A stretch of 64,000 nucleotides of DNA from an uncultured Robinsoniella sp. (GTDB lineage Bacteria; Bacillota; Clostridia; Lachnospirales; Lachnospiraceae), in NCBI GenBank assembly GCA_900540475.1, contig UQGG01000018.1, positions 62,001 through 126,000 on the forward strand, given 5' to 3'. Both the position numbers and the translations under genes were made by a program. The notes under the pieces were generated by a model. It saw only the letters and a list, made by a program, of their open reading frames with translations. It was not told where the DNA came from and ran no database searches. Below, piece by piece: positions 53,242-60,900 of this stretch. Positions within the stretch are counted from its first letter, which is position 1. Each line of letters starts with the position of its first letter.

Positions 53242-54483
53242 TCAGGATTTAATACAGGTTTCCAGCACGGCGCGGCTTGCATTTTCTCCGCTGTGGGGAT
53301 TGTATATTTCATTAAAATGTCTGTAGTTTTCATCATATTGGAATTCTTCCATGGCTTCCCGGATAGCACCGGGCAATTCATCTTCTGACTTTATAATTTT
53401 CCCAGGCAGGGTATCGATATCAATATAGAAGTCCCGCATCTCGTTTTTATATTGTTCAAAATCATACATATAGTAAATGATTGGTCGTTTCAGGTTGGCG
53501 TAATCAAAAAAGACACTGGAATAATCCGTCATAAGCAGATCGCTGACAATGTACAGATCATTAATATCCCCATATTCCGAAACATCGATTACAAATCCGT
53601 CATACTGTTTCAGATCAATAACATTTTTGATGAAGTAGTGGGTCCGAAACAAGATGACGCATTCCTCCTGGAATCGTTCCTGGAGAACCGCAAAATCCAG
53701 TCCCAGACTGTAGGTACAGCCAACGCCCACCTCCTGCATGCTGTCACGCCAGGTAGGTGCGTACAAAATCACCTTTTTCCCCTGGGGGATGCGCAGTTTC
53801 CGCTTAATAGCTTCTGCCTGTTCCTCTGTATACTGATAAAGAAAATCATTTCTGGGATATCCTTTTTCTACAAATATATGCTCTTTTCCAAGGGCTTTCA
53901 GGTTAAATGCGGAGGTAATCTTTTCTGTATAAAATGGGGACGGTGAAATTATATAATCATATTTCATCGCATCGTATTCATACTCCCTGTTCAGTTCCCG
54001 TTCTTCCTGGGCTCCACCCTTATGCACCTTAACATCAAATCCCAACCGCTTAAGGGGAGTGCCATGCCAGCACTGGATATAGACCTGATCCTTTTTTTTC
54101 TGAATTTCATCCAGCATTCTGCTGTTTGTCACCCAGTATTTCGCTGAAGCCGCATAACGGAAATACTTCTTGCTTCTATGGCGGATTACAATGGTATCTT
54201 TCCGTTCTGCCAATTCCCGGTAACACTCCGGATCTTCAAAAGCCCATACTTTCTTATAGTCATCGTACCTGCTGTCCCGGATCATCTCTTCATATACCGC
54301 CTTGGGACTGCAGCTGTAACTCCTGCCCTTGTATGATTCAAATAAAATCAATTTTTCCTGGGTTGCATATCGATTTTCATACTCCAGTTTATTCCGCGTC
54401 CTCCGGTAAAAACTGCGCAGCCTTACACAGGCTTCCCTTACAGCCGGATTGGCACTTAGCATTTTCAGTATTTCTTTTTTCAT
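53242..54483 (-). CDS. CDP-glycerol glycerophosphotransferase-like protein
   Basis: About 413 residues from the ATG at 54483 with AGAGGAA upstream. HGTPLKRLG, YPRNDFL, ILYAPTWRDS and TDYSSVFFDYANLKRP show a TagF-type glycerophosphotransferase domain, close to the protein at 49.6-50.9 kb and probably a paralogue. The N-terminal 60 residues are basic and likely membrane-associating. It is downstream of another TagF-like gene and upstream of the tagD promoter. The acceptor (linkage unit or growing chain) is unknown. Confidence 0.9.
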   Translation of the reverse strand: MKKEILKMLSANPAVREACVRLRSFYRRTRNKLEYENRYATQEKLILFESYKGRSYSCSPKAVYEEMIRDSRYDDYKKVWAFEDPECYRELAERKDTIVIRHRSKKYFRYAASAKYWVTNSRMLDEIQKKKDQVYIQCWHGTPLKRLGFDVKVHKGGAQEERELNREYEYDAMKYDYIISPSPFYTEKITSAFNLKALGKEHIFVEKGYPRNDFLYQYTEEQAEAIKRKLRIPQGKKVILYAPTWRDSMQEVGVGCTYSLGLDFAVLQERFQEECVILFRTHYFIKNVIDLKQYDGFVIDVSEYGDINDLYIVSDLLMTDYSSVFFDYANLKRPIIYYMYDFEQYKNEMRDFYIDIDTLPGKIIKSEDELPGAIREAMEEFQYDENYRHFNEIYNPHSGENASRAVLETCIKS

Positions 54484-54539
54484 GGGTTCCTCTTTTACTT
54501 TCCTGTTCAAAACGCACTAAAGCCTGTCTTACCACACTC

Positions 54540-55727
54540 TTATTTGCTGATTCCTGCAAATTTCAACAGTCTTTGACAGTTTCCCCCGCCTTTGTAATGA
54601 TTTACCTTGTCATTGATTTCCCGGCGTTTATCTTTATAGGCATCTCTGCCTTCCATACAATTTTCTAAAAATTTATAGAAACCTTCCTGGCTTTCAATAA
54701 TCTCACCCGGCATATAATCCAGGGGATTGTCCACTACAAATCCTCTGTGGCTTCCGTACTCTTTCATATCCTCTACGATAAAAGCCTCCGGTTTATCCAG
54801 CAGTAAATAGTCAAAATAAACCGAGGAATAATCTGTTATCAAAGCATCTGTGTCTTTTAACAGACGGTATAACCGGACTCTTTTCTGATCCAGATAAGCG
54901 TTAGTCAAAATTTTAATATTGCTCATATCTTTAACCGCCAGCGCCTCCAGATTCTGTGCCGGATGAAGTTTGATCAGAAGAAGGCTGTTCTGCGCCTCCA
55001 TATAAGCATTTAACTTTGTAAAGCTCTCTGCTGTATGGAACAGGGGAATCCCGGCATTTTTCACGAAATCCTCACTGGAATCCATAATCAGTTTATCATG
55101 TGAAATGCGGTAAGTGGGCATCCATGCAAATACCTTGTTATAATCTTCTTTTACAATGTCCAGCTTATGAAATTCATCTTTTTTCGAAAACAGATCATCA
55201 TTTCTGGGATGACCGGCAATGATTACCTGATTCAGTTTACAGTCAAATGCCTCCGCCATAATCGGGCGGAACATTTCACTTGGTGCTGTTAAGTACGTGA
55301 AAAAATCATAGTGGTAATCCCCAAGCTTGTCCTCCAGCATATGATTGATCTTTTTTAAGGGGGTCCCATGCCAGTAGTCGATAGACACCTGGTCTTTGGT
55401 CGGCATAATCGCCAGTATTTCCCCATGGTAAAAAATAAATCCTGCGGTCATGATTTCCTTTAAGCTTCCCGCCAGATTCACAAACCGCACATTTTTTCTC
55501 ACCAGTTTCTGATAATCCTGTGGTTTCCCAACCGCACAGACAATCTCATATTTTTCATAAAATTTATGACTCATCAGATAGCCAAACAGTGTTTCGCTGT
55601 TATCGTAAAGTTCTCCTTTACAGAAGATCAGAATTTTCTTTTTATTTTTGGGAATTATTTTATTCACTGCCGATAACACGGATCCTCCGGCAAAATATAT
55701 TTTCCGCTTTGCTCTTCCTTTAACCAT
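54540..55727 (-). CDS. CDP-glycerol glycerophosphotransferase-like protein (divergent)
   Basis: A 395-residue TagB/TagF-like protein more distant from the other two: HGTPLKKIN, HPRNDDLF, FAWMPTYR (not PTWR) and TDYSSVYFDYLLLDKP. The divergence suggests a different step, for example the priming transfer to a linkage sugar or a different CDP-polyol. AGGAG precedes the ATG, and the upstream glycosyltransferase ends eight bases before it. All motifs for nucleotide binding remain. Confidence 0.86.
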   Translation of the reverse strand: MVKGRAKRKIYFAGGSVLSAVNKIIPKNKKKILIFCKGELYDNSETLFGYLMSHKFYEKYEIVCAVGKPQDYQKLVRKNVRFVNLAGSLKEIMTAGFIFYHGEILAIMPTKDQVSIDYWHGTPLKKINHMLEDKLGDYHYDFFTYLTAPSEMFRPIMAEAFDCKLNQVIIAGHPRNDDLFSKKDEFHKLDIVKEDYNKVFAWMPTYRISHDKLIMDSSEDFVKNAGIPLFHTAESFTKLNAYMEAQNSLLLIKLHPAQNLEALAVKDMSNIKILTNAYLDQKRVRLYRLLKDTDALITDYSSVYFDYLLLDKPEAFIVEDMKEYGSHRGFVVDNPLDYMPGEIIESQEGFYKFLENCMEGRDAYKDKRREINDKVNHYKGGGNCQRLLKFAGISK

Positions 55728-55735
55728 AAACGCTC

Positions 55736-56641
55736 CTATTTTGTCTTTCTTAAAATTACTTCGTAGAATTTTTTCCGGAAGCCATTGGGCATAATACAGA
55801 TGAGAACCTGCCCGCCTGCCGAAACTACAAAATCAATCCAGGTGGACAGCCCGTTCTTCTTTAAATACCAGCGAAATTTTACGGCAAGTTTTGCATACGC
55901 CATGCCGCCCCTTCTGGCAAACATGCTTTCACCGGTCCGCACATAAACCAATGGTTCCTGTATATTATATCCAACCGCGCCATTTTTCAACATCCGCGCC
56001 CAGAGGTAATAATCTTCAAAATATGGGAAGTCCTGGTATCCGCCGGCTCCTGTCACCGCACTCTTACGGTACATCATCGTTACGTGGTTAAACGGATTCC
56101 TTCTGCCTGCACACTTTAAGATAGCTTCATTGGTTCTGGGTGTAACTCTCTTCCCTGAGATCTCATGAACATCACTTGCAAATTCCTCGATAATCCCGCC
56201 AACCATATCCACCTGTTTTTTATGAAATATAAATAGCTGCTTCTCACAGCGGTCACACCGGCTGATATCATCACTGTCCATACGGGCGATCAGTTCATTC
56301 CTGCAATGCTTAATTCCGATCTGCAGCGCAGGTCCCAGCCCTCCGCATTCCTTTAAACGTACAACAAGGAACACCTCCGGATGTTGCTCCTGGAAATGTT
56401 CCACTACTTCATCTAATGCTTCTGTTAACGGTCCGTCACAGACCAGCACAAACTGGTCCGGCAGTACCGTCTGCTCCATCATGCTGGAAATCGCCGCTTT
56501 TAAAAACGCCGGCTCTTCCTTTTTATAAACAGACATCAAAACAGAGTATTTACTTATTTGCTGTAACTGTTTCGCATCTTTCTTTTCTATTTGTTCTCTT
56601 TTTTTGCTTCTTCCTCTTTTGTCGCCGCTGTCACCTGCCAT
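55736..56641 (-). CDS. Family-2 glycosyltransferase
   Basis: A 301-residue GT-A enzyme: SVLMSVYKKEEPAFL, LVCDGPLTE, ARMDSDDISRCDR as the DxD region and FEDYYLWARM, a pattern typical of capsule and LPS transferases acting early in repeat assembly. The ATG at 56641 has AAGGAG seven bases upstream and lies 55 bases inside the end of the sugar-phosphate transferase gene, an unusually long overlap that forces a charged N-terminal extension (about 30 residues). It may add the second sugar after the initiating transferase. Confidence 0.88.
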   Translation of the reverse strand: MAGDSGDKRGRSKKREQIEKKDAKQLQQISKYSVLMSVYKKEEPAFLKAAISSMMEQTVLPDQFVLVCDGPLTEALDEVVEHFQEQHPEVFLVVRLKECGGLGPALQIGIKHCRNELIARMDSDDISRCDRCEKQLFIFHKKQVDMVGGIIEEFASDVHEISGKRVTPRTNEAILKCAGRRNPFNHVTMMYRKSAVTGAGGYQDFPYFEDYYLWARMLKNGAVGYNIQEPLVYVRTGESMFARRGGMAYAKLAVKFRWYLKKNGLSTWIDFVVSAGGQVLICIMPNGFRKKFYEVILRKTK

Positions 56642-57978
56642 GCCTCTACTCCTTCCGTATTTTCTTTCTGAAAGAGAATTTTTACTGTCATCAGCATAAG
56701 CTTCCAGTCCAAAAGATAGGTATAATTTTCTATATACGCTAAATCCAGTTTCAGCTTATCGTAGGGAGTGGTATTATACTTACCATACACCTGTGCATAT
56801 CCGGTGAGTCCGGCCTTTACCTTTAACCGGTAATCGAACTCCGGAATCTTTTCTTTGTATTCCTTTGTAATCTGCGGACGCTCCGGCCTTGGTCCTACCA
56901 GAGACATATCCCCTTTCAAAATATTAAACAGCTGAGGCAGCTCATCGAAATGAATATTGCGCAGCACCCTTCCAACCGGTGTAACTCTGTTGTCCTGCTT
57001 CATGGCAAGACGCGCTCCCTCTTTCTCAGAGTCTACTCTCATGCTTCGAAACTTCAGTACATAAAATGTCCTGCCGCGCTCCGTCAGGCGCTCCTGGCGA
57101 TAGAATACAGGACCTCTGTCGTAACACTTGATTAATAGTGCTATAACCAGCATAAACGGTGATGCGATTACCACGCCAATACCGGATATGATAAGGTCGG
57201 TGAGCCGCTTTGCCATCTTCTGTTCAATGGTAAGGCCTCTGTTACGAAACAGCAGAAGCGGTGTATCAAACAGATGGATGCTGTCTGAGCTCATAATCAT
57301 AACATCCGATATCTTTGGAATACAGTAACACCGGATATCTTTTTCAAAACAGTATTTTAACAGCAGATTTCTTTCATGGGAAGGCATATCTCCCAGAATT
57401 ACTGCCTTGTAACAGTCAATTTTGCTTTTCAGCTTATCCATGCCGTCACCTAAATGGATGGACTCGCAGATATCATATTTATCTTCTCTCGAGGAAATCT
57501 TGCGGATCAGATCTTTTGGATTTTTTTCTCCGTAAATGAGCAGCATCTTCCTCGGCGGGTATATATGCACATAAATCCAGCGCATCATAAGCACCCACAA
57601 TACGACGATCACCAGATCGATAGCCGTAACATAGAACATGGGCAGTATATGTGCCCCTAAAGTCCAGCGCCCAATCAATGCCATCTGCAGATAGGTTATT
57701 CCGTTCACACATAATACGGAAGCAATCTGGGAGTAGAGTACATCAAGCACCCTTAAATATCCAACCTTGAATCCCCCGTACAACTTGTAGAAGAAAAACA
57801 GCATCAGTGCATACATTCCCACAACTACCCAGTTACCCCTTACAAACGTCGTGCGGATAACCCCTCTGGAGTCATAATAGGAAAACCAGACATATGCATA
57901 TATTGCTGTCTGTACTGCCAGAATAAGCGCAGAAGCAAAAAACATGATGACTCTTTTATATTGTTCTCTTCTCTCCAC
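56587..57978 (-). CDS. Undecaprenyl-phosphate sugar-1-phosphate transferase (initiating)
   Basis: A 463-residue polyisoprenyl-phosphate hexose-1-phosphate transferase of the WbaP/CpsE/WcaJ type. Four N-terminal helices (about 10-130) are followed by a Rossmann-like middle domain (about 145-240), a re-entrant helix and the catalytic C-terminus: KRLTDLIISG, FYVLKFRSM, FDELPQLFNILKGDMSLVGPRPE and GLTGYAQVYG. It starts polymer assembly by loading the first sugar onto undecaprenyl phosphate. The start is GTG at 57978 with GAGGGG upstream, and its promoter is at 58041. The C-terminal tail is unusually Lys/Glu-rich because it is overlapped by the next gene. Confidence 0.93.
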   Translation of the reverse strand: MERREQYKRVIMFFASALILAVQTAIYAYVWFSYYDSRGVIRTTFVRGNWVVVGMYALMLFFFYKLYGGFKVGYLRVLDVLYSQIASVLCVNGITYLQMALIGRWTLGAHILPMFYVTAIDLVIVVLWVLMMRWIYVHIYPPRKMLLIYGEKNPKDLIRKISSREDKYDICESIHLGDGMDKLKSKIDCYKAVILGDMPSHERNLLLKYCFEKDIRCYCIPKISDVMIMSSDSIHLFDTPLLLFRNRGLTIEQKMAKRLTDLIISGIGVVIASPFMLVIALLIKCYDRGPVFYRQERLTERGRTFYVLKFRSMRVDSEKEGARLAMKQDNRVTPVGRVLRNIHFDELPQLFNILKGDMSLVGPRPERPQITKEYKEKIPEFDYRLKVKAGLTGYAQVYGKYNTTPYDKLKLDLAYIENYTYLLDWKLMLMTVKILFQKENTEGVEAWQVTAATKEEEAKKENK

Positions 57979-58040
57979 TAATATTTACCCCTCTTTATTT
58001 TTCAATGGTTCCTTATACCGATACTTCATTACCAGACTCT

Positions 58041-58069
58041 ATATTACAACAAATTTTACAAAAATACAA
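58041..58069 (-). promoter_or_regulatory. Probable sigma-A promoter of the initiating-transferase operon
   Basis: On the minus strand TTGTAT (58069-58064) and TAATAT (58046-58041) are 17 bases apart, in an AT-rich gap just before the GTG start. No terminator is obvious between this promoter and the upstream gene. Confidence 0.45.
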
Positions 58070-58088
58070 CAAAAAAGACGTGGCAATC

Positions 58089-58898
58089 TTAGGTAGTACT
58101 GTTATTCCCTGTCTCTTCTTTCGGCGGTAACGGTGCAGTATCCTTATAGATTATATAACCATTGGTCTGTCCAATTTCCTTAAAGTTTCTGGATTCTATT
58201 TTCTTTTTGGAATCCGCCGTGTCATAATATACCAGATAATTGCATCCGGCTTTTCTCGCCTGCCTGATTATGATCCTGAAATTGGGATTTTCCGCTATCA
58301 TCTGTTCATGCATCTTTCGGTCTCTCTTGCTGAATTTTCCCTTTCTGCCGTATGCCAGACCAATACTGGCATCGTACTGGCGTATATAGCCCGCCAGATC
58401 ATCGGGAACCACCGCTTTCACCGTCTCACCAACACTCCGGTTCTTCACGATAATATCGCTGACCGCATTTGCCGCCGATGGCAGCTTCTGCAGATTCTCA
58501 GTCTTATGAAGAACGGTTCCAGGTACATAGACGAAATTCCCGGCCACAGCCAGAACTCCCATCAAAGCCACAAACATAACCCCTCTTTTCAATTTGGTAT
58601 CCTGTGAATACCAGGCTCTAACCCCTGCATATGCCAGAACAAGGGGAATGGGCAGCAGCCAGAACATTCTCCAGTAAACATCTCTTCCCACACAGTAGTC
58701 CATAATAATTTTGGCAGTCAGCGGGCAAAAATAGATAAAACCAAACGTAACCGCATAACCCACAAATAATTTTTTATTTTCTTTTTCCGCTTTGCTACAG
58801 GCAATGTAGATAATTGCTGCAAGAAATAATCCCACATGCATGCTGTCAGCCACATACATCCTGTATCGTTCTAATGTCAATCCAAATATCTCCAGCAT
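58089..58898 (-). CDS. C-terminal half of a split polytopic membrane protein
   Basis: A 269-residue protein with about four helices (residues 18-140) and a soluble C-terminal domain (about 145-250) that contains a QARKAGCNYLVYYD strand-helix pattern. The ATG at 58898 follows TAGGAGG by nine bases. Upstream codons back to 58910 are in the same frame as the previous gene's TAG stop, so the two genes form one reading frame broken by a single amber codon. Together they would make about 619 residues, the size of clostridial DUF6077-type membrane proteins. It could be a separately translated subunit, a readthrough product or a decaying gene. Confidence 0.6.
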   Translation of the reverse strand: MLEIFGLTLERYRMYVADSMHVGLFLAAIIYIACSKAEKENKKLFVGYAVTFGFIYFCPLTAKIIMDYCVGRDVYWRMFWLLPIPLVLAYAGVRAWYSQDTKLKRGVMFVALMGVLAVAGNFVYVPGTVLHKTENLQKLPSAANAVSDIIVKNRSVGETVKAVVPDDLAGYIRQYDASIGLAYGRKGKFSKRDRKMHEQMIAENPNFRIIIRQARKAGCNYLVYYDTADSKKKIESRNFKEIGQTNGYIIYKDTAPLPPKEETGNNSTT

Positions 58899-58910
58899 GT
58901 ATACAGCCTC

Positions 58911-59948
58911 CTAACGTATCAGCAGATACATTCCCGCACAGATCAGGCAGGGAATGCAGCATATGACAGCTTTTATAAATTTTCCCGGATCTTTGCCGCC
59001 TATTCCGTACAGAATCGCGAAGATCCCCACCATAATCGGTGCCAGCATGATTCCCATAGATGAAACCAGACAGCAGGAAAGCAGAATACCAAACAGTAAA
59101 GACCATTCCCGCAGACTTCCTTTTTCCTTCAGCAGTCGGATACACAGATAGAAAAGCGCCGGAAGCAGAATTGCCGCCAGTACCGCTTTACCCTGCCAGA
59201 TCCGCACCAGCATAAATGTCCCCTGGGTATATACCGAATAATAGGAAAACAGGTGTATTACAGAAAGGAAACACAGGAATATTCCACTGGCCTTACGGTC
59301 TCCCGAAAATAATTTCTGACCCAGAAGGGAATATACGATGTATGCCAGAGGTACAAAAAATACAGGCATAATTGTATGTGCAACGATCGCCGGATGCATC
59401 TGCACGCTTTCACTGATAAACGCCAGAAAAATCGGAAAGGGCGAAAGAACATAACGGGATGGAAGGCTCTTTAGCAGATCTCCCGTATAAGCGTCAAAAC
59501 GAAACATCCCATTTGTATGCACAGTAGTGGTCGCCGTTGCCACATAGAAAGCATCATCCAGATCATCCAGCCTGAAAATCAGGTATGCTCCTATCTGCAC
59601 TGCAATGAGAATCAGCGCAAGATAGACAGACCAGGGCGTTTCTTTCATGCCTTTCCACTGGAATGCAGCCATCTCTTTCGTTCTTCTTACATTTAATACA
59701 ATCGAAATAACTGCAAGGATCAGCATACTTCCGCCATAGACATACATCAGTACATGAAAGCTGACCTCTGCAAAGATCAGGGGCAGCGCCAGCACTTCAA
59801 ACACGGCAAACATAGTTATATAACCATACAGCGCTGCCATTTTTAAACTATTTTTTTCTCTGTCTTCCGCCCGGGTAAACAGCATACCGATGCACACCGG
59901 AACCACCGCAAACCACAGGAGGATGAGCAAGGCTTTTATCAGATACAC
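58911..59948 (-). CDS. N-terminal half of a split polytopic membrane protein (DUF6077-like)
   Basis: A 345-residue protein with about ten helices. The loop DDLDDAFYVATATT near residue 130 has the cluster of acidic residues expected in a GT-C-type or DUF6077 external loop, and PSRYVLSPFPIF follows in the same loop. It ends abruptly in a helix (CAGMYLLIR) at TAG, and the same frame continues into the next gene. The start is GTG at 59948 with AGGTGG six bases upstream. Function unknown; as with its neighbours, extracytoplasmic sugar transfer is a guess. Confidence 0.6.
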   Translation of the reverse strand: MYLIKALLILLWFAVVPVCIGMLFTRAEDREKNSLKMAALYGYITMFAVFEVLALPLIFAEVSFHVLMYVYGGSMLILAVISIVLNVRRTKEMAAFQWKGMKETPWSVYLALILIAVQIGAYLIFRLDDLDDAFYVATATTTVHTNGMFRFDAYTGDLLKSLPSRYVLSPFPIFLAFISESVQMHPAIVAHTIMPVFFVPLAYIVYSLLGQKLFSGDRKASGIFLCFLSVIHLFSYYSVYTQGTFMLVRIWQGKAVLAAILLPALFYLCIRLLKEKGSLREWSLLFGILLSCCLVSSMGIMLAPIMVGIFAILYGIGGKDPGKFIKAVICCIPCLICAGMYLLIR

Positions 59949-60008
59949 GTCCTACCACCTTTTTCTTTTTTCATAAAAGTATTTTGTAAACCGTCCTGTT
60001 AGGAATAA

Positions 60009-60863
60009 TTACAGTGTTTTCATATAAGCAGCCAGGGCATCTTCCCAGGATGCAAAGCTAAAATCAGTTGTGAGCTTTAACATATAGTTTTCCAGTACGG
60101 AATAAGCCGGTCGTACCGCCGGCGTGGGGTATTCTGCAGTTGTAATATAATCCACCTTTGTATCTTTGCCTGCCTGGCGGAAAATTTCTTTTGCAAAATC
60201 TGCCCAGCTGCACATGCCCTCGCAGGTTCCGTGGAAAATTCCATAATTGGAGGTTGGAATGAGGTATTTAATTGCTTTCGCCAGTTCTACCGCGCTGGTA
60301 GGCGTGCCATACTGGTCACCCACAACCCTTACCGTATCGTTAGTCTCAGCAAGACGAAGCATGGTTTTCACGAAATTTTTGCCTTCTCCATAGAGCCATG
60401 CAGTACGGATAATGAAGTAGTCTTTCGCAAACTGCTGAACAAACTGTTCTCCCGCCAGTTTTGTCGCACCGTACATCCCCTGGGGATTGGGTGTGTCAAA
60501 TTCCATATATGGTTTTGTTCCGTTTCCTTCAAACACATAGTCCGTAGAAACATGAACCATTTTCGCTCCAACTTTTGCGGCTGCAATACTTAAGTTTCTG
60601 GGACCGATGGCGTTGATCCGATATGCCGCATCCTGCTGGGATTCACAGAGATCTACCGCGGTATGAGCCGCACAGTTGATGATAACATCCGGCTTTACTT
60701 CCAGGATCACAGACAGAACCTTGTTTATGTTGGTTATGTCCAGTTCCATTACATCCGGCTGGAATACATCCGTATTAATCATTTCCACATCGGTATCGCC
60801 TGCATACTGCTGATTAATTGCTCTTCCTAATTGTCCATTACATCCTGTTACTAAAATTTTCAT
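60009..60863 (-). CDS. rmlD: dTDP-4-dehydrorhamnose reductase
   Basis: RmlD is the last enzyme of dTDP-L-rhamnose synthesis (NADPH reduction at C4). The 284-residue extended SDR has TGCNGQLGRA at 6-15, HVSTDYVFEG and the YGATK catalytic pair. AAGGAG precedes the ATG. It lies 58 kb from rmlBA, at the other end of the polysaccharide locus. Its presence implies rhamnose in a surface polymer, though rmlC is not seen complete in this window. Confidence 0.96.
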   Translation of the reverse strand: MKILVTGCNGQLGRAINQQYAGDTDVEMINTDVFQPDVMELDITNINKVLSVILEVKPDVIINCAAHTAVDLCESQQDAAYRINAIGPRNLSIAAAKVGAKMVHVSTDYVFEGNGTKPYMEFDTPNPQGMYGATKLAGEQFVQQFAKDYFIIRTAWLYGEGKNFVKTMLRLAETNDTVRVVGDQYGTPTSAVELAKAIKYLIPTSNYGIFHGTCEGMCSWADFAKEIFRQAGKDTKVDYITTAEYPTPAVRPAYSVLENYMLKLTTDFSFASWEDALAAYMKTL

Positions 60864-60900
60864 GTTTTTATTCTCCTTTTATTTTCATGTACATCTATAT

